Counted from the first letter of the stretch, positions 23,429 to 36,424 are shown. The stretch: DNA of 64,000 nt from Miscanthus floridulus (GCF_019320115.1 NC_089584.1:59907633-59971632), one strand, 5' to 3'. The notes: generated by a model not told the origin, from the sequence alone. A program made the numbers and translations.

Positions 23429-24000
23429 CACCTCTAGAGGCTTGATCGAGGGATTGCACAGAATCCTTGCTAAGACACATATAAAAATGTTGTAGGAGCA
23501 TCGGGGCTGAAATAGTAAGGTCGGGGCCAGTGGTGATAAGACTATTAATGAATACATTCCCATGATGTGCCAAGAGATTCTTCTTCTAGTTGTCTAAAAT
23601 TTAGAACCTCTTGCCAAGACTTTCCCATGATGTGCCAAGAGATGGGAAAGAAACATAAATAAAATTTAGAGCATAATGTTTCTCAATCTCCTTGCATACT
23701 TCCTACGGTTTGACTATACCATTGTTTAGCCCTTCCCATTAAAGAGAACAGAAACAACTTCCATCTTATGGCCTTGTCAGACATGCCAGCGATATGCAAG
23801 CATGCATAGGTCTAAGCAAACTCCCATAGGTGTGAGTATTTGTTTTCATCACCTTCTCTCGAGAAGCATTTTTCTTGAATCAATTTTATAAAACACAGGC
23901 ATAGCTCATAGCCAGGTGCTAGGATAGGCTCTAAAGATTTTGGTGGCTCTAGGCATGCGCTTGTAGGTTTAGCATATTTATATATGGGAGTGGAGTACAT
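23429..24000 (-). pseudogene. Athila-type gag, N-terminal part (element K, truncated)
   Basis: The minus-strand frame from a Met at 24000 (MYSTPIYKYAK) through FSREGDENKYSHLWEF and IRWKLFLFSLMGRAKQWY, a phrase I recognise from Athila-type gag proteins. It goes on to LLQHFYMCLSKDS before stopping abruptly at the LTR at 23428. Stops occur near 23812 and 23650. It sits about 80 bases after K's primer site, the expected position for gag. The rest of gag and all of pol are missing. Confidence 0.8.
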
Positions 24001-24080
24001 AATGAAAAGTAAAAGAATAAAAGATAAAAGAATAAAGATACAAGGTTAAGCTAGGTTCGTAGTTAATTCAGCAACCATTT

Positions 24081-24097
24081 CCCTAACAACGGTGCCA
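24081..24097 (-). other. Primer binding site of element K (Athila type)
   Basis: The minus strand reads TGGCACCGTTGTTAGGG, close to the TGGCGCCGTTGCCGGGG site (tRNA-Asp) known for Athila elements; the changes are C to T or G to A. It starts seven bases after the LTR end at 24105. Confidence 0.75.
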
Positions 24098-24104
24098 GAA
24101 AGCT

Positions 24105-25222
24105 TGTTGGTATTTATTAACGCACACAGATAAATCTGCAAGAGCATGGATACCACAGTAGCTCTCACCTAGAAGTATTCCAAGTATCGTATCCATAGGG
24201 AAATGTGTGAGACTATCTATGGTCTAACTTAACTAAGGGTAGCAACAAGGTTAGGATAAACAGGAGCGTAGATAGGATTACTAAGGTTCTCTAGTTCTAA
24301 CTTTGGTAAGCTATGTCTTCTACTATTCAACTAGGGACATTACAAGGAAAAGACACCAGCAGAGGATGCTTTCCTTCATAACTGGGCCCTACTTGGCCTG
24401 CAAACGGGAGGTGGACTACAGAGGATTCAACGAGGCTATAAGAGTCACCGTCGCGAGCTAGCACCGATCCAAAATACAGGGTGCATCCATGATTAACCCA
24501 AGTCTAAGCACCATGCTTACACTTATGATTAATCTTTATTCCCTCTAGAACAGGAATAGAGCACTCAAAAGAGTCACAATCCTGATGAACAATATAAACA
24601 AGATGCTTACTTGAATCAGAAGTTGATTACTATAGAAATCCCAGAGGCAAGCTCAGATAGAACTTGGATCTGCCAAGGTACAAGTCATAGAGAGAGAGCA
24701 CCGATAGGCTGGCACCTCCTCCAAACTCTTCCCTCACTCTCTATCTCACTATTTCTATTTATAAGACTAGATCGTATGGAGGACTAATCTTCTCTTGATT
24801 GCTGGCTCTGATCCTGAAGATATGAATTAGTGTTTCAGGGATGGCTCTCTAGAGGGGTATAGGGCCATATATATAGGGGTAGCATCAATTCTAGACCCTC
24901 GTATCAAACCGACTTGAATAAATGGCATAGATGCGATATTTAAGGAGGTGGAAAACTGACATAGCAAGGAGGGGCTTTGGTGGGTTGGCTTCTAGAGTGT
25001 TCTGGAGTCTTCTGAAGTTGTTTACGCCATGATTAAGCATGATTAAGTGTGACATTTGGGTCCACCTTGATGGTTTTCTAGATAAACCCTGCTGAAAACA
25101 TAGATTCACCAAAACTTGTGGAATTTATTAGTTTAAACCCCTATACCTATGTTTGGTGATGGAATTAACTATATATGCAAGTTATATTGATGGTTTATAA
25201 TTGATGTTAATGACCGTCAACA
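24105..25222 (-). mobile_element. LTR of Athila-type element K, with a primer site on one side and a polypurine tract on the other
   Basis: The minus strand starts TGTTGACGGTCATTAACATC (25222) and ends ...AATAAATACCAACA (24105); 1118 bp. It is preceded (minus strand) by the tract AAGCTTGGGGGAGCT (25223-25237) and followed by the primer site at 24081-24097. It therefore has the neighbours of both a 3' and a 5' LTR. TATAAATA on the minus strand (24756-24763) is a likely promoter element. Confidence 0.8.
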
Positions 25223-25371
25223 AGCTCCCCCAAGCTTACCCTTTACCAGTCCCTAAGCAAAGCTAAACTCAGCAATAGATTAGGAGTTGCTACAATGCTT
25301 TCATGCCTTAAAAGTACACATATGTTAAATCAAGAATTCTCCTCCAGATTAGAATAAACTAATCTAACTTT
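25223..25371 (-). mobile_element. 3' non-coding tail with polypurine tract, upstream of the K LTR
   Basis: On the minus strand this matches the end of H2 (22070-22216) base for base over most of its length, including the final purine tract. It stops at about 25371, where a fragment of another LTR begins. Confidence 0.7.
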
Positions 25372-25457
25372 CAAAAGATCTATCTTACTCAGATATATGT
25401 TTATTTGTGTCATTTTATTATCTTTTGGCGGTGAAAACATTTGAGTTAATGGCCGCA
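25372..25457 (-). mobile_element. Fragment of the start of a J-type LTR
   Basis: Nearly identical to 15037-15124, the first ~85 bases of the J LTR ('cagatatatgtttatttgtg' block). Only this tip of the LTR is present, squeezed between the K tail and the next LTR. Confidence 0.75.
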
Positions 25458-25468
25458 AATAGGGAGCC

Positions 25469-28400
25469 TATTGATGGTCCTTAACACCCCATTTTATACC
25501 ATTAACTATGCCTAAATTTGTGATAAATACGTAAAATCAGCTGAAAAGCAACATTTTATGTTTAAATTTCACTTGGTTCCACTTGTACTTGGAGAATTGT
25601 GCTTGTAGGGTAAAACAAGGCAAAATTAAGCAAAAGGAGGCGTTCTAGAAGTAATCCAAGTGGCAAGGAGGGCCAAGGGCCACCAAGTGGCGTCATTCGA
25701 TGTAATGACCGAGTTCATTACAATATAGGTAGTCATTTTGACCATCGTAGGAAGTGATCACCCAAGCTCCTATATAGATCTCCGATGCCTTAAGTAAGGA
25801 TGGACCATCAAAAGCTTATCGTTTCACTTTGCAAGTACCCTTGGATGATTACGATCAGGCTCACACCCGAAGAAAAGTAAAACCTTCAATAAGACCAAGA
25901 GACAATCTATTGGCATCATCAACACTAGCTTAACCTCAAAGAGTACTCTAAGATAAGATAACTTGGTTCATAACACCCTATCACCCAATGGTTCGGTTAA
26001 TTCAGCAAAAATAGTGAGATACCGGACAGTCCGAGATCTATATCAGACTATCTGATGGATAACAGGATAGCAACAGTTAGTGGAAAATGAATTGTTTGTC
26101 AGTTAAGTGGGTGTCACATGTCAACTCGAGTTGGGACATTTCTTCAGCTAAAGCTACACCCTCTCACCCAATCTCTTACTCACCCATTCATTTTCCACTC
26201 TCCCTCTCTCTACACCCCAAGATCAAGGATGAACCCTAGAACTAGAGAGATAAAGAATTGGAAGGAGGATTGAAGAAGAAGAGGAAGAAAGTACCAGCAC
26301 CACTCCATGGACACCATCAACATCTTCAATCTTGTTCTTGGTGAGCTCAAGAGGAGAAGCTCTCATTTCATGGATTTTCTTCCCAAGAACTAATCTGTGG
26401 TTTTTGGTGAATGATTGAAGGATTGATTTCTTGCTGGTGGTGGTTCCATCATGTGTAGAGTAAGTTCTAAGGATCTTTATCTAGCTTAATCCCTCTAGCA
26501 TCTCAAGGATTTTCCTTTGATTCATCTTTTTGGTGCATTGCAAGAGGAAGCTCATGAGCAAGCCATCTTTTGGATGAAGGAGCAAGAATAGATAGGCTTT
26601 GGATCTTCACATTTTTGGCTACGGAAACTCTAAAATCTCAGAGCTAAGGATTTCATCCTGATCTCAAGTTTTGTTTTCATATCCTCATATCTATAAGTTT
26701 GATCCTAAACCTATAACTACACTTATTAGCAAACCTAAGCTACCCTAGAAATGTCCTACACATGCATAGATCCTAGCCTAGCACATCTAAGCTTGAACCC
26801 AAGATCACCCAAGAACATAGGTTATGTCAACCATTAGACGGAGTGTCCATCAATATTGATGGAGTGTCTGATAGCTCCAGAAGACCACCCATCAGAACCT
26901 TATCTTCTTTCCACCTGAGTCAGCGGAGAGTCTGTGGTATCTCATGGAGCATCTGTTAGTGTATATAGCTAGGAACCCCACAACCTGCGAGCACTGAGTC
27001 CTTAGCGGTGCGTCTATGCCCCCCCACAGAGTGTCCATTGCTTTATAGACTTAGTAACCCTAAAAACCCAAGACCTCCTAGTTCCTACCAGAGTGTCCAT
27101 CGCCTCTAACAGAGCATCCGTCAACCCAAATAGAGTCAAACCAGACCTAAGTCACCACCTATGTCGGAGTGTCCGTCAAGAAGACATTAAGTGCTAGTTG
27201 TTTAGAGAGCTTACCCAAGATGTCAACAATACTAGGTTAAGCTTAGTTTCAAGCAGTGTAATAGTAGAGCAAAGCTAGAAGCCTTTAACCAAAGCTTTAA
27301 TCCAAGTCTTGTTCCTAAGCCTCCATCCGTTACCCTCAGTCCTGATCTTCGTCTTCTTTCAAGAACTGAGTAGTGTTAGGACATGTTTGAGTTATCATCT
27401 GTAACTTTGAAATTGTTCGAGAAGCAAACCAGGCAGGCACCCCACTATTATAAGCTTTATTTTGGATACTTATTATGTTACATTATGAGTTATGCATTCA
27501 TGTAGATTGGTTAATTAACTTAATGATGTTTCAATAAGTTAGAACTACTCACTAATTAATTAGAGCCTTCATTTAATCAATGGGTTTGGGTGACGCTTAA
27601 TTGCTTACTTTGCTTAGACAAAGGTAGAAGTCGAGTATGAGAAGGGAGCTCATACTTGCGCATGTAGGATGCTATACCGGGATAATTAACTATTAAGATG
27701 AATGAGGGTTACAACTTGTCTACTTCCCTAAACTCAATTAAGGACTGAAGTCCCTCTGTAGAGTTTTGAAAGTCTGAAGTCCCTTGGGACGGACCCCTTA
27801 TGGTTGTTCCTACTTTCTACATCCATGGTAGTATTAATGATGGAACTTGATGAAATGAATTACATATGTTGATCACTCTTTTAGGATATCATATCTTACT
27901 AATCCTAATAACTTAATAATGAACTCATAGCATGTCATTCAAGAAACACCATTGCTTTTTTGCAAATGTACAAATGCCTGATAATAACCTTACAGCCACC
28001 AAATACCTATATGTTGGAATTAAGTCCTGCAAGTACGAAATGCACTTATGGTGTTGCCATTAAGTTGTTTTGTAGGTGTTGTTGCCTTGGTGGATGTGAG
28101 GTAATGCTCCATTCATCGCTGCATAGTAGACCTTGGATTGGGTGAATCCAAGATGAGCTACAAGTTAACTCCGATAAGTTTATGAGTGATCCACCGAAGA
28201 GATAAACATAGAGGGTGAAACTCTAAAATTGCGTATACTCTGTGTATCAAATATCTTTGTAATTATAATGGTCTTGATAGAGTCCCTTTATATTTCTTGG
28301 GCATGATGTTGAGCGTTATGTGCATTGGTTTGTCACATGGGGTGTTCCGTGTCACTCGAACGTTGTAAAGATTCTAAAGATGAGGTACGGATGGCGCACT

Positions 28401-29703
28401 CATAAGGGACCTTGTGAATCATGGCGCTGACCCCTCACACCTAGCGTCGCTCAATGCCCCCACCTGGCCCTTCCATGTCACTGATCCATGGGAGAGCCAA
28501 GTGACACCCCTAGGAGTGCCAATCCACCGTTGGTTTGAAGTCGGTGCAAGATCAAAGGCTAAAAATGTGCATCACATGGATTGTTGACTCACCATGCTTA
28601 TGTCGGTGCTCAAATGGACAAAGTAGCTTCATACCCACACTTTATTACACCCCTAGGGGATCCACACCAAAGGAGGAGGGCCCACTCCTTAGTGGAGGGT
28701 TGCCAGATGCCAAGGGGTGTTGCCCAACAGCCCACTTCCACCAAATCAACTCATCTTTGGACAACATGCACACTAGCACAAATGGAGCAATGTGGTGCAT
28801 TGATTTAAGGCAGTTCAAGGTTAGTTTGATCCAAGGGCAAGGAGAAGATGTCACATGGATTGATGACATGGCAATGGAGTAGCCCCTACTCCACCTCAAG
28901 CTATAAATAGGACCCCTCTCCCTCATTTGTAATCATCCCATCTCATTCCATCACTCCAAGTGAGAATAGTAGCTAGGAAAAGCTCTGTAGCTCTACTACT
29001 TAGAAGTAGAAGATAGGAAGAGAGTGAGGGGAAGCTTGGGGAGGAGCCAAGGTTGTCAGCATCCTCTCCTACTTGTGCTTCGGCAGATGAAGCTCTTCTT
29101 CGTGTGAAGTCCGACATCTTCTATGTGGCAACTCTGATCTTTTGCATTAGTTAAGTATTATTTTATATTGTTATTGTTTACTAGTTTCACTGCTTGGTTA
29201 GAGTACTCTAGTCTCATTTCATCATGTATAGGATTAGAGTAGTGAGTTTATAGATTAAGCATGGTGTATTAAGCATGGTGTTCGGGCTATAGCTTGCCTG
29301 TGTTTAAGGCTAGGCCTCCGAATAGATTGTGGTAGGTGGCAGGTGGTGACAGACCTATCCATCCTCTGTATTCTACCATGATAGGTCTAGTTATTAAATT
29401 GTAGGGCTCATAGCAGACCTTGTCTAGTTATCCCTCCTGGTTGCTAGGTGGGCTGTGCCCTGAAGTATATAACCGTGATATAGTTTTCCTTAGTCTTGCC
29501 TTAGTTCATAGAAACCATAGATATCCTCTCTACCTATTGTTTTTACCCTTGCTCTATCCTTGGACACTCTTAGTTCTTAACTAGTCCACTTTGTGTTCCC
29601 CATGGAAATTTCAAACCTTGGAATACTCCTGGGTGAAAGCTACATTGACATCCTTGCGCTTGTGGATTTATCTGTTTGCCATATCTAGTGTCTATAAATA
29701 TCA
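25469..29703 (+). mobile_element. Athila-type LTR of the H0 family, interrupted by a solo LTR
   Basis: The parts 25469-25701 and 28360-29703 together make about 1.58 kb, matching the 1558-bp H0 LTR. Shared blocks include 'TTTAAATTTCACTTGGTTCC' at the start and 'gatagattgtggtaggtggc' near the end. The start reads TATTGATGG where TGTTGATGG is expected, and the end ...TAAATATCA is short of the usual CAACA, so both termini have decayed. Frames inside (28535-28882 and others) overlap on both strands and have no family features. Confidence 0.7.
25702..28354 (+). mobile_element. Solo LTR, 2.65 kb, family not identified
   Basis: Starts TGTAATGACC and ends ...TTCCGTGTCA, flanked by TTCGA (25697-25701) and CTCGA (28355-28359), a five-base duplication with one change. 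Removing it restores the length of the surrounding LTR. It holds no coding domain. It begins with the inverted repeat TGTAATGA/TCATTACA and carries at least six scattered GAGTGTCC-like words between 26840 and 27180. Orientation is arbitrary because no primer site or polypurine tract is attached. Confidence in the exact ends is moderate. Confidence 0.55.
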
Positions 29704-30895
29704 CGATAGAGTGCTTTACACGTATTGGCCACTTTTTGCTATCAACATATGCCACCCTATGTTTTGGTGTGATTTTTGTGAACCTGAAAATATAAATTGC
29801 CAAGCAACGATGTCCAACACATCGGCTACTTAGTATCTAAGGGTGATGTGTACATTGGCAATATTTTTTAATGGAGATACATGTATCGAACATTGCTAGG
29901 TCAACACTTTAGGCTTCTTGCCAAAAACTTCAAAAATATTTCTTCAAATATCTCCCGTTAATTGCTCTAGGGAGACAATCACCTTGCAACATTTTTATCA
30001 TATATGAGTTAATAAATATCACTATGATCACCTTCAATGGACCTTCTTGGCTTGTCAACCACATGCCAAACTTGTTGCTCTTCGTCCCAAGAGGTAGAAT
30101 AGTCTTCACACTAAATCTTCAACTTGGAAAGATTTGCTTTTTTACTTTCTTATAATAAACTCGGACAACTCAAGCCATGTCACTCAATATACTTTATAGC
30201 TTGCATCCTCTTTTTGATCACCTCATCAATATTGTCCATCATAGATCATTTTGCTTTGCTAATCAATATAATCCAAATTTACTTTGATGGGTAACACAAC
30301 TTCTTGCCCATACACTAGCTTGAAAAGAGTAACCTTGGTATCACCATGTCTAGATATGCGATGAGACCATAGAGCTTCAGACAAAACCTAAGGCCATCTC
30401 CTGGAATTGTCCTCAATCTTCTTGATTAGCTTGATCAAAGTCTTATTGCTCAACTCAGCTTGGCCATTAGCTTGAGCATAATATGGAGATGAATTGAGCA
30501 ACTTAATCTTATATAATTCAGTGAAATCCCATACCTCTTTTGACACAAAAGGTGTTCCTTGATCTATAGTTAATGTCTAAGGGATGACGAATCAATGTAT
30601 TAATTATATGCTTAGTAATAAACTCAGTTACCTCCTTATGTGTTATATTCTTCAAAGGAACATCCTAGCTCCACTTAGTAAAGTAATCTATAGCAACCAA
30701 GACAAAGTGATGTCCATTTGATGACGAGGGATGAATCTAGCCAATGAAATCTAGTCCCCAACCTTGAAACAGCCACGACTTGATAATAGTATACATCAAT
30801 GCCCCAAGTTCTAGTTGAATATTACCAAAACCTTGGCACTCCTCGTATCTCCTGTAGTAGCAATAACAATCGACCGAGAGAGGAGGGAAGGAGAA
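29704..30895 (-). pseudogene. Ty3/gypsy integrase and C-terminal pol remnant
   Basis: On the minus strand several frames together give a gypsy integrase: GLDFIG and HHFVLVAIDYFTKW (30600-30760), TIDQGTPFVSKEV (~30550), QANGQAELSN with the catalytic Glu (~30470), ALWSHRISRHG (~30350), and the C-terminal LPLGTKSNKFGMW (~30090) and NGRYLKKYF (~29950). At least a dozen frameshifts and stops make it inactive. It is an older insertion than element B, whose LTR cuts it at 30896 before the zinc-binding domain. About 200 bases at 29704-29900 hold no recognisable feature. Confidence 0.75.
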
Positions 30896-33800
30896 TGTAA
30901 CACCCTAGTGTTAAGCATGCATTTGGCACTTGCATTTCATGAGCACAAGCATCATCCAAGCATTCACGAGCATGAGCATATGAAGTTTCATGTCATGCAC
31001 CTTCTCTTTATCACATATGATGTTGCTTATATACTTACATATGCTTGTGATCATGGGTGACCAATGCAAGAGATGGTTGTGAGGTCACAAAAACACCTTA
31101 GACATATCTAGGATAGTAAATGGAACAATGTTTGTTTTCATGACCTAGCCCAAATTTGCTTATAAGTGTTGGTTTACATTGAAATGTCATTTTCATGATC
31201 CTACTTTGACCAAAGTTGAACTATAGCATAGATTTTTTTGCATGGTAGTGGAACCTAAATGAAAGTTTTAGTTCATGTCATGTGGAACAAACTTTGTTTA
31301 AGGGTCTAACATGGTTAAATAGGGCTCACAAGAATCAACTTAATGCTGTTTTGAAACTCAAAAATTTGTTAGTCTAAAGCTGATTTTTAGTTTCCTTGTA
31401 GCTACCTTTGGTGATTTTTAGTTTGCAAACCATTAGGAATTAGGCAAAACTCCTTTAAGCATTTTTGTAGTACTCATGTAGCTCTACAAAGTGGTGAAGA
31501 TGGTTTGCCAAAATTCATCACGGTTTGGGAGATTCAAGGGTTTGAAAATCGTGTTTTAGACGGCCTGCATCGGACTTAGCCAATTTGAATCAGCTAGCGT
31601 CGTGGCCGACTAGCCACAGGCCATGGCCGCCGCGTGACTACTGTATGTCGAAGCCAGGCCCACACCGTGGTCGGGGTGGCACTAAAGGCATCGACCTCAT
31701 GCACTCTTCCTCACGCTCACTCTCACTCTCGCTTGCCTCTCTCTCGCTCTCTCGCAAGTCCCAAAGCAGAAGAGCACCACGCCTTCACTGCCGCTACGCT
31801 CTGTTAGTAGCGCTCGCCGCCCACGCAGCACCACCACCCAATCCACCTCGGCCATAGCTCCATCGTGAGCCACTCCACCTTCCCATGCCACTAGCTGCGT
31901 CAATCGAGCCCAGGTAAAGCCTCAGGACGAGTTCACCGTTGCCGCGACCATCACTGGAGCACCACCGAGCTCACGCTCACGCATGGCCATGCTCCTCCGA
32001 GCTCTCTTGTTTTCTCTCTTCTTGTGTTAGGGATAGCCTAGGACTAGGTCTAGCTCACGCCGCTGGCTTTTAGCAAATACCAACAAGCTGGCACCGGAAC
32101 GTGGCCTCTTGCCACTATGCTCTCACCGCCGTGATGCCATGCACATGGCCGGACCTCACCGTCGCTCCACCATGGCTCTATCCTAACCCTAGATCTCCAC
32201 TAGGTCACCACAAAGATATAGCCATGCTCCCCTAAGCACACCACAGCCGAGGATGGCTGGAGCACCGCCGTGCGCCACCACCGAGCCGCTATTAGTGCTG
32301 CCACCATAGCCAACCGCCGTTAGAGCTCCGACGACCAACCTCATTCGACGCGGGATGTTGAGGGGAACACGATAGTGGTGACGCTACTGCTAGTGACCTT
32401 ATCATCGGTGAGTTATCACCGGTCGAACGCCGCGCTCTACTCCTATGTCACTGACATGTGGGACCGTTGACCTGCTGGCCCTCGCTGTCAGCCACCATGG
32501 GTGTATGGACCGGGTGTACCTATCTATAGCTCCTAGTTGGAAATTTGATTTTTCTTTCTTTGTTTTTCTAGATTTTGTAGCAAAATTGCAAAAAATCATA
32601 TCTGGAGTTAGGAGTGTCCAAATGGGGTGATCCAAATTTTGTTAGATTCTTCATGAAGTGTAATATCGGATAAAAATATTAAACCTACTGTTTGGGATAT
32701 TTTTCTAGGATAATTAAATTGGGCTAAATAAGTGCTTTTAAATTTGATTCTATCTTGTAAAATGCATATCTTGAGCTAGGAAAGTGCAAAAATTGTGATT
32801 CCAATTTTGCTAGTCTTGTGTTGACATGCTCTAGCTAGAAAAAAATGCTAAACCTATAATAGTCATACTTGGAGTATGGTCTTCCTATTTAATCTTAAAT
32901 AATTGCTAGCTTCTAGTGAAAATAATTGGGGTAAAAATACATAACTTATGATCATGCAAATTTTTACATAGTGTTCTTATGCTAGGATGAAAGTAAGAAA
33001 AATATTAAATCTATTATTTGACACTTTTTGCTAGGCTAAACTATTTTTGCTAAAATAAACCTATGGAACTTGTCATTTATGTCGAGGTTGCTATACTTAT
33101 CCAAATGGCATTAAATTTGTATAGTAGACTAATGGGTTATAGGTAGCCCACTGTAATTTTCTCAGAATTCATTGAGGAATGGAAATATTTATCCTCTAAA
33201 TTACCCTATTACATAAGGAAAATTAATAAATTAACCATGATGTTTTATATGGTACTTGTGATGCATATGATTTGTTGAGATGAATAGTTGTGCTTGGAAG
33301 TAATTGGTGATAGGTAGCTATTTAATTATTGCTTTATAATTCAACTAAATGGCTACATGAGTAGTTTCTGTTGTGTTCACAAATTCATAATGATAATTAC
33401 CTCTTCTATGAAACTTGTTAATAACAAAGTTGTAGATAACTTGCTCATTTAGCTTATCCTAAAATTTCATGGTCATAAGTCTAATGGTTTAAGAGTTATA
33501 GCTATTAGAAGTCTACTATCAGATTTGCTTGTCCTCTGGATAGATCTGAAAGATTGAATTATTTGACCTAGACAAATACTAAATCACCTTAATATGATTA
33601 AAAGAAATTTGTAGGCAATTTCATAAGCTTTCCAGAAAGTCTATAACCATATTGCTTATATGTGTATAACTCCAGTTATGATCAAAACAAGTAGCTACTG
33701 TCTTACAGTATAGAAAAGACTTTAAATGGACGTTGGTTTAGTTATTAGAGAGGAGATATACATCTATTCAGTAAAAGAAAGTTAATCTTGTTATCACCCT

Positions 33801-35569
33801 AATACCTTGTTGTTAAGGACATTTATGTTTATGCATCATATCATATCATCCATATCTTTACCTATGCATTCTTGTATCTTATTTTGTGCTCATGCATATA
33901 GGATCGCTAGAAGGAATCACACTCTTAGAGTTTGAGATAGAGGAGGAGAATTAGGAGGCACCACAGCAGGTAGCTCCTGAAGGCGAGGAGTAGGCTCCTG
34001 AGAATTATCGAAGTGCCCCGATCACAGGCTTACCTCCTTTCTGAAAGGCAAGCCCCGAAGCATTCTTAGCCTCCTATGTTTTTACAAATATCACTTGAGT
34101 CCTTTATGTTTGCTGCATTAGGTCATAAGAGTTGGTTGCAAACACTTGATGTATAGAACTACCTTGCCCAAAAATATACCTTGAACCCTATGTAGGTCTA
34201 GGATTGAACATATGCTTAGCCACAATTAGACTGGTAGAAGTCGGGTGATTTCCTATCACCTACGAGATATAGGTGAATACCGGAGCACGGTTGACTATAT
34301 TTGCTATCGTGGAAAATAACCATGGGGTGTTATTAAGTGGAGACCAGGTGGAAACTTATATGCAATGGTGTTGGGTTGGCTATGTTGGTCCCATCCATGT
34401 CGATTAAGGACCGTACCATTGTTGGCACTTCTGTCGAGATTGAACATATGCCTCTCACTTAGCTGGCTGGATAACTCGTTCCGACTGTGAAGCTGAGTAG
34501 CTCAACTTAGGATGGGCCTCGTTTTATTGATTTCCGCACTTTGGATGGTAGTAAGGATGTGCGGGGTGCCAGACGTGAGCCTAAGGGCAAGGTAGTCCTG
34601 ATCGTCCTAGCAGCTAGTTGTCCTTGGTTGTGTGGTGCTGATCGAACCCACAAAATGTGGACCGGAGTTGTACCAAAGGTGACCTAAGGCTACCGTGGCT
34701 GGTAGACTTGGGTTTGTGTTAGGAATAACTGCCTAGCTGGTTGCAATTGATTCGAATTGCTGTCTCTCCCGGATAGTGAGAAACTTGACTAGCTCTAACA
34801 TCGTAGTAATTGAACTATGGAATTTGATGGTTATGATGAATATGGAATTATTACACCGGCTATGGTTACTATTGTTATGCTACTAAATGATATACCACAT
34901 GTTTGGCACATGTTAGTTGCTAATCTAGAGATAAATAGCTATAATTAACTTGTTGACCCAATTATAAAATGTATAGCTAAATTAGTGGCTTTTTATGCAA
35001 AATGTTGTCAAGCTAGCTCCAATTATAAAGCCTTGCATGATCCTTGGAGTTACTTTATTTTTTGTTTATGATGGGTAAGTCTAGCTGAGTACCTTCGTGT
35101 ACTCAGGGTTTATTTCCCACTTGTTGCAGGTAATGCTGTCTTCCATGGCTATTATAAGAATTGCTTCTATCCCGCTATGGACGAGGAGTAGGCCCCGGGC
35201 AAGGTGCTTCTATTTATATATCTAATCTATGATGCTTTTGTGGGTTGTGATCATAGACTGACGAGTATTTGAACAATAGTTTGAGATGTTGGTTTAAAAA
35301 CTACTTTGCTTCCACTACTACTTTATTAGAACTTGGTTTGTAATAACTTTAATCACACTCTGATGTATGGAAATGTATTTAGGAACTCTATGTAACATGT
35401 GGCATGTATGTTGAATCATGTATGATCTTGGTTGTATGTTGGTGATGAATCGAGACCCTTCGTGGTACTTGACGGACTACCGGGTTTATATGAGCTCAAG
35501 TATGATAGTGTGACCGCTTGCGGGATGCTATTATACTTATGCTCTTATAAATTGGACGGTTCTATTACA
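30896..35569 (+). mobile_element. 5' LTR of Tekay-type chromovirus B, 4.67 kb
   Basis: Starts TGTAACACCCTAGTGTTAAG and ends ...GACGGTTCTATTACA, with TGTAA/TTACA terminal inverted repeats. It is followed after two bases by a tRNA-Met type primer site. The start recurs at 41445-41510 (3' LTR) and the middle at 61149-64000. A GC-rich segment (about 31560-32480) lies near the first third, with AT-rich sequence on either side; frames there (31585-31857 plus, 31697-31903 minus) look incidental. The left flank GAGAA (30891-30895) is the candidate target duplication; its partner is outside the window. Confidence 0.9.
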
Positions 35570-35571
35570 GC

Positions 35572-35583
35572 TGGCACCAGAGC
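35572..35583 (+). other. Primer binding site of element B (initiator tRNA-Met type)
   Basis: TGGCACCAGAGC, ten of twelve bases matching the usual TGGTATCAGAGC site, two bases after the LTR end. It starts minus-strand DNA synthesis. Confidence 0.85.
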
Positions 35584-35918
35584 AAGATTTAACATTAATT
35601 GCCACATGTGTATTTAAAACAAAGGTTTTTGTTTTCCAAAGCTAGTTTTTGGCAACTTATAGCTATATATATAGGTGTTTAAATCTAAAGTTTGAATCTA
35701 AAGTGTGCCAGTGATAACTTTCCTTATGCCCAGTTAAGGATTTTAGGTGGCTAAATAAGTACTAACATGGGGGTTTTTATTTTCGTCATCCATATGGCAT
35801 GCTATTGTATGGATGACATTCACTTGAGTGGTAATGTATGGATCAAATGACTCTACGCCCATGATAAGATGATGAGTGGTATGACCGCAAGATGTGAGCG
35901 TACGGTCTAAGGGGAGAG

Positions 35919-36105
35919 GTAGCTTTGATACTAAAGTATATATATGTCTCATATATATATACTAAGGTATTTAATTGTGGGTTAGCTTTGATACGGCTAT
36001 ACATGCATAATTATATGTATATATGGGATGTATTTACTTTTGGGTAGCTTTGATACAGAAGTATATATATGGGTATATATATGGAAGTATTTAGTATTCA
36101 ACCTA
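35919..36105 (+). repeat. Three ~62-bp tandem copies in the leader of element B
   Basis: GTAGCTTTGATAC (or TTAGC...) starts each copy at 35919, 35982 and 36044, followed by TA-rich sequence (tatatatg) and a 'gtattta' word. The array lies in the untranslated leader between the primer site and the extra ORF. Confidence 0.8.
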
Positions 36106-36424
36106 GAGCCCAAATTTTCATTTCTGTATTTATATAATATTGGGGTTGGGCTGAAATGAAACTCTTATGCAGGTATGCTAACAACAAAACATGTAGCCCG
36201 ACTAATTACGTTATATTATGAGAGAACGTATGTATGCCACCATGTATTTCGCTAGAAGTTTCAATTTTCCTAAGTTTGTGAGGACGTATGGAACGTGCAT
36301 GCATCATGATAAATCATTCACTACATACTTGCATCGTTCCTTCCCTTATAAGTTCTTATTCGATTAAGTAACTCTTTTCTATTATAACATTGTTCTCATG
36401 AGAGTTGCACCATTTTTACTATAG

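Noticed and set aside
28535..28926. Overlapping frames of 75 to 115 codons in the LTR at 25469-29703
   Set aside because: They fall inside an LTR with a colinear relative at 4700-5200 where the frames are not conserved.
35600..36110. TA-rich leader of element B as a replication origin or MITE
   Set aside because: The TA-rich stretches are explained by the three-copy 62-bp repeat, and no terminal inverted repeats were found.
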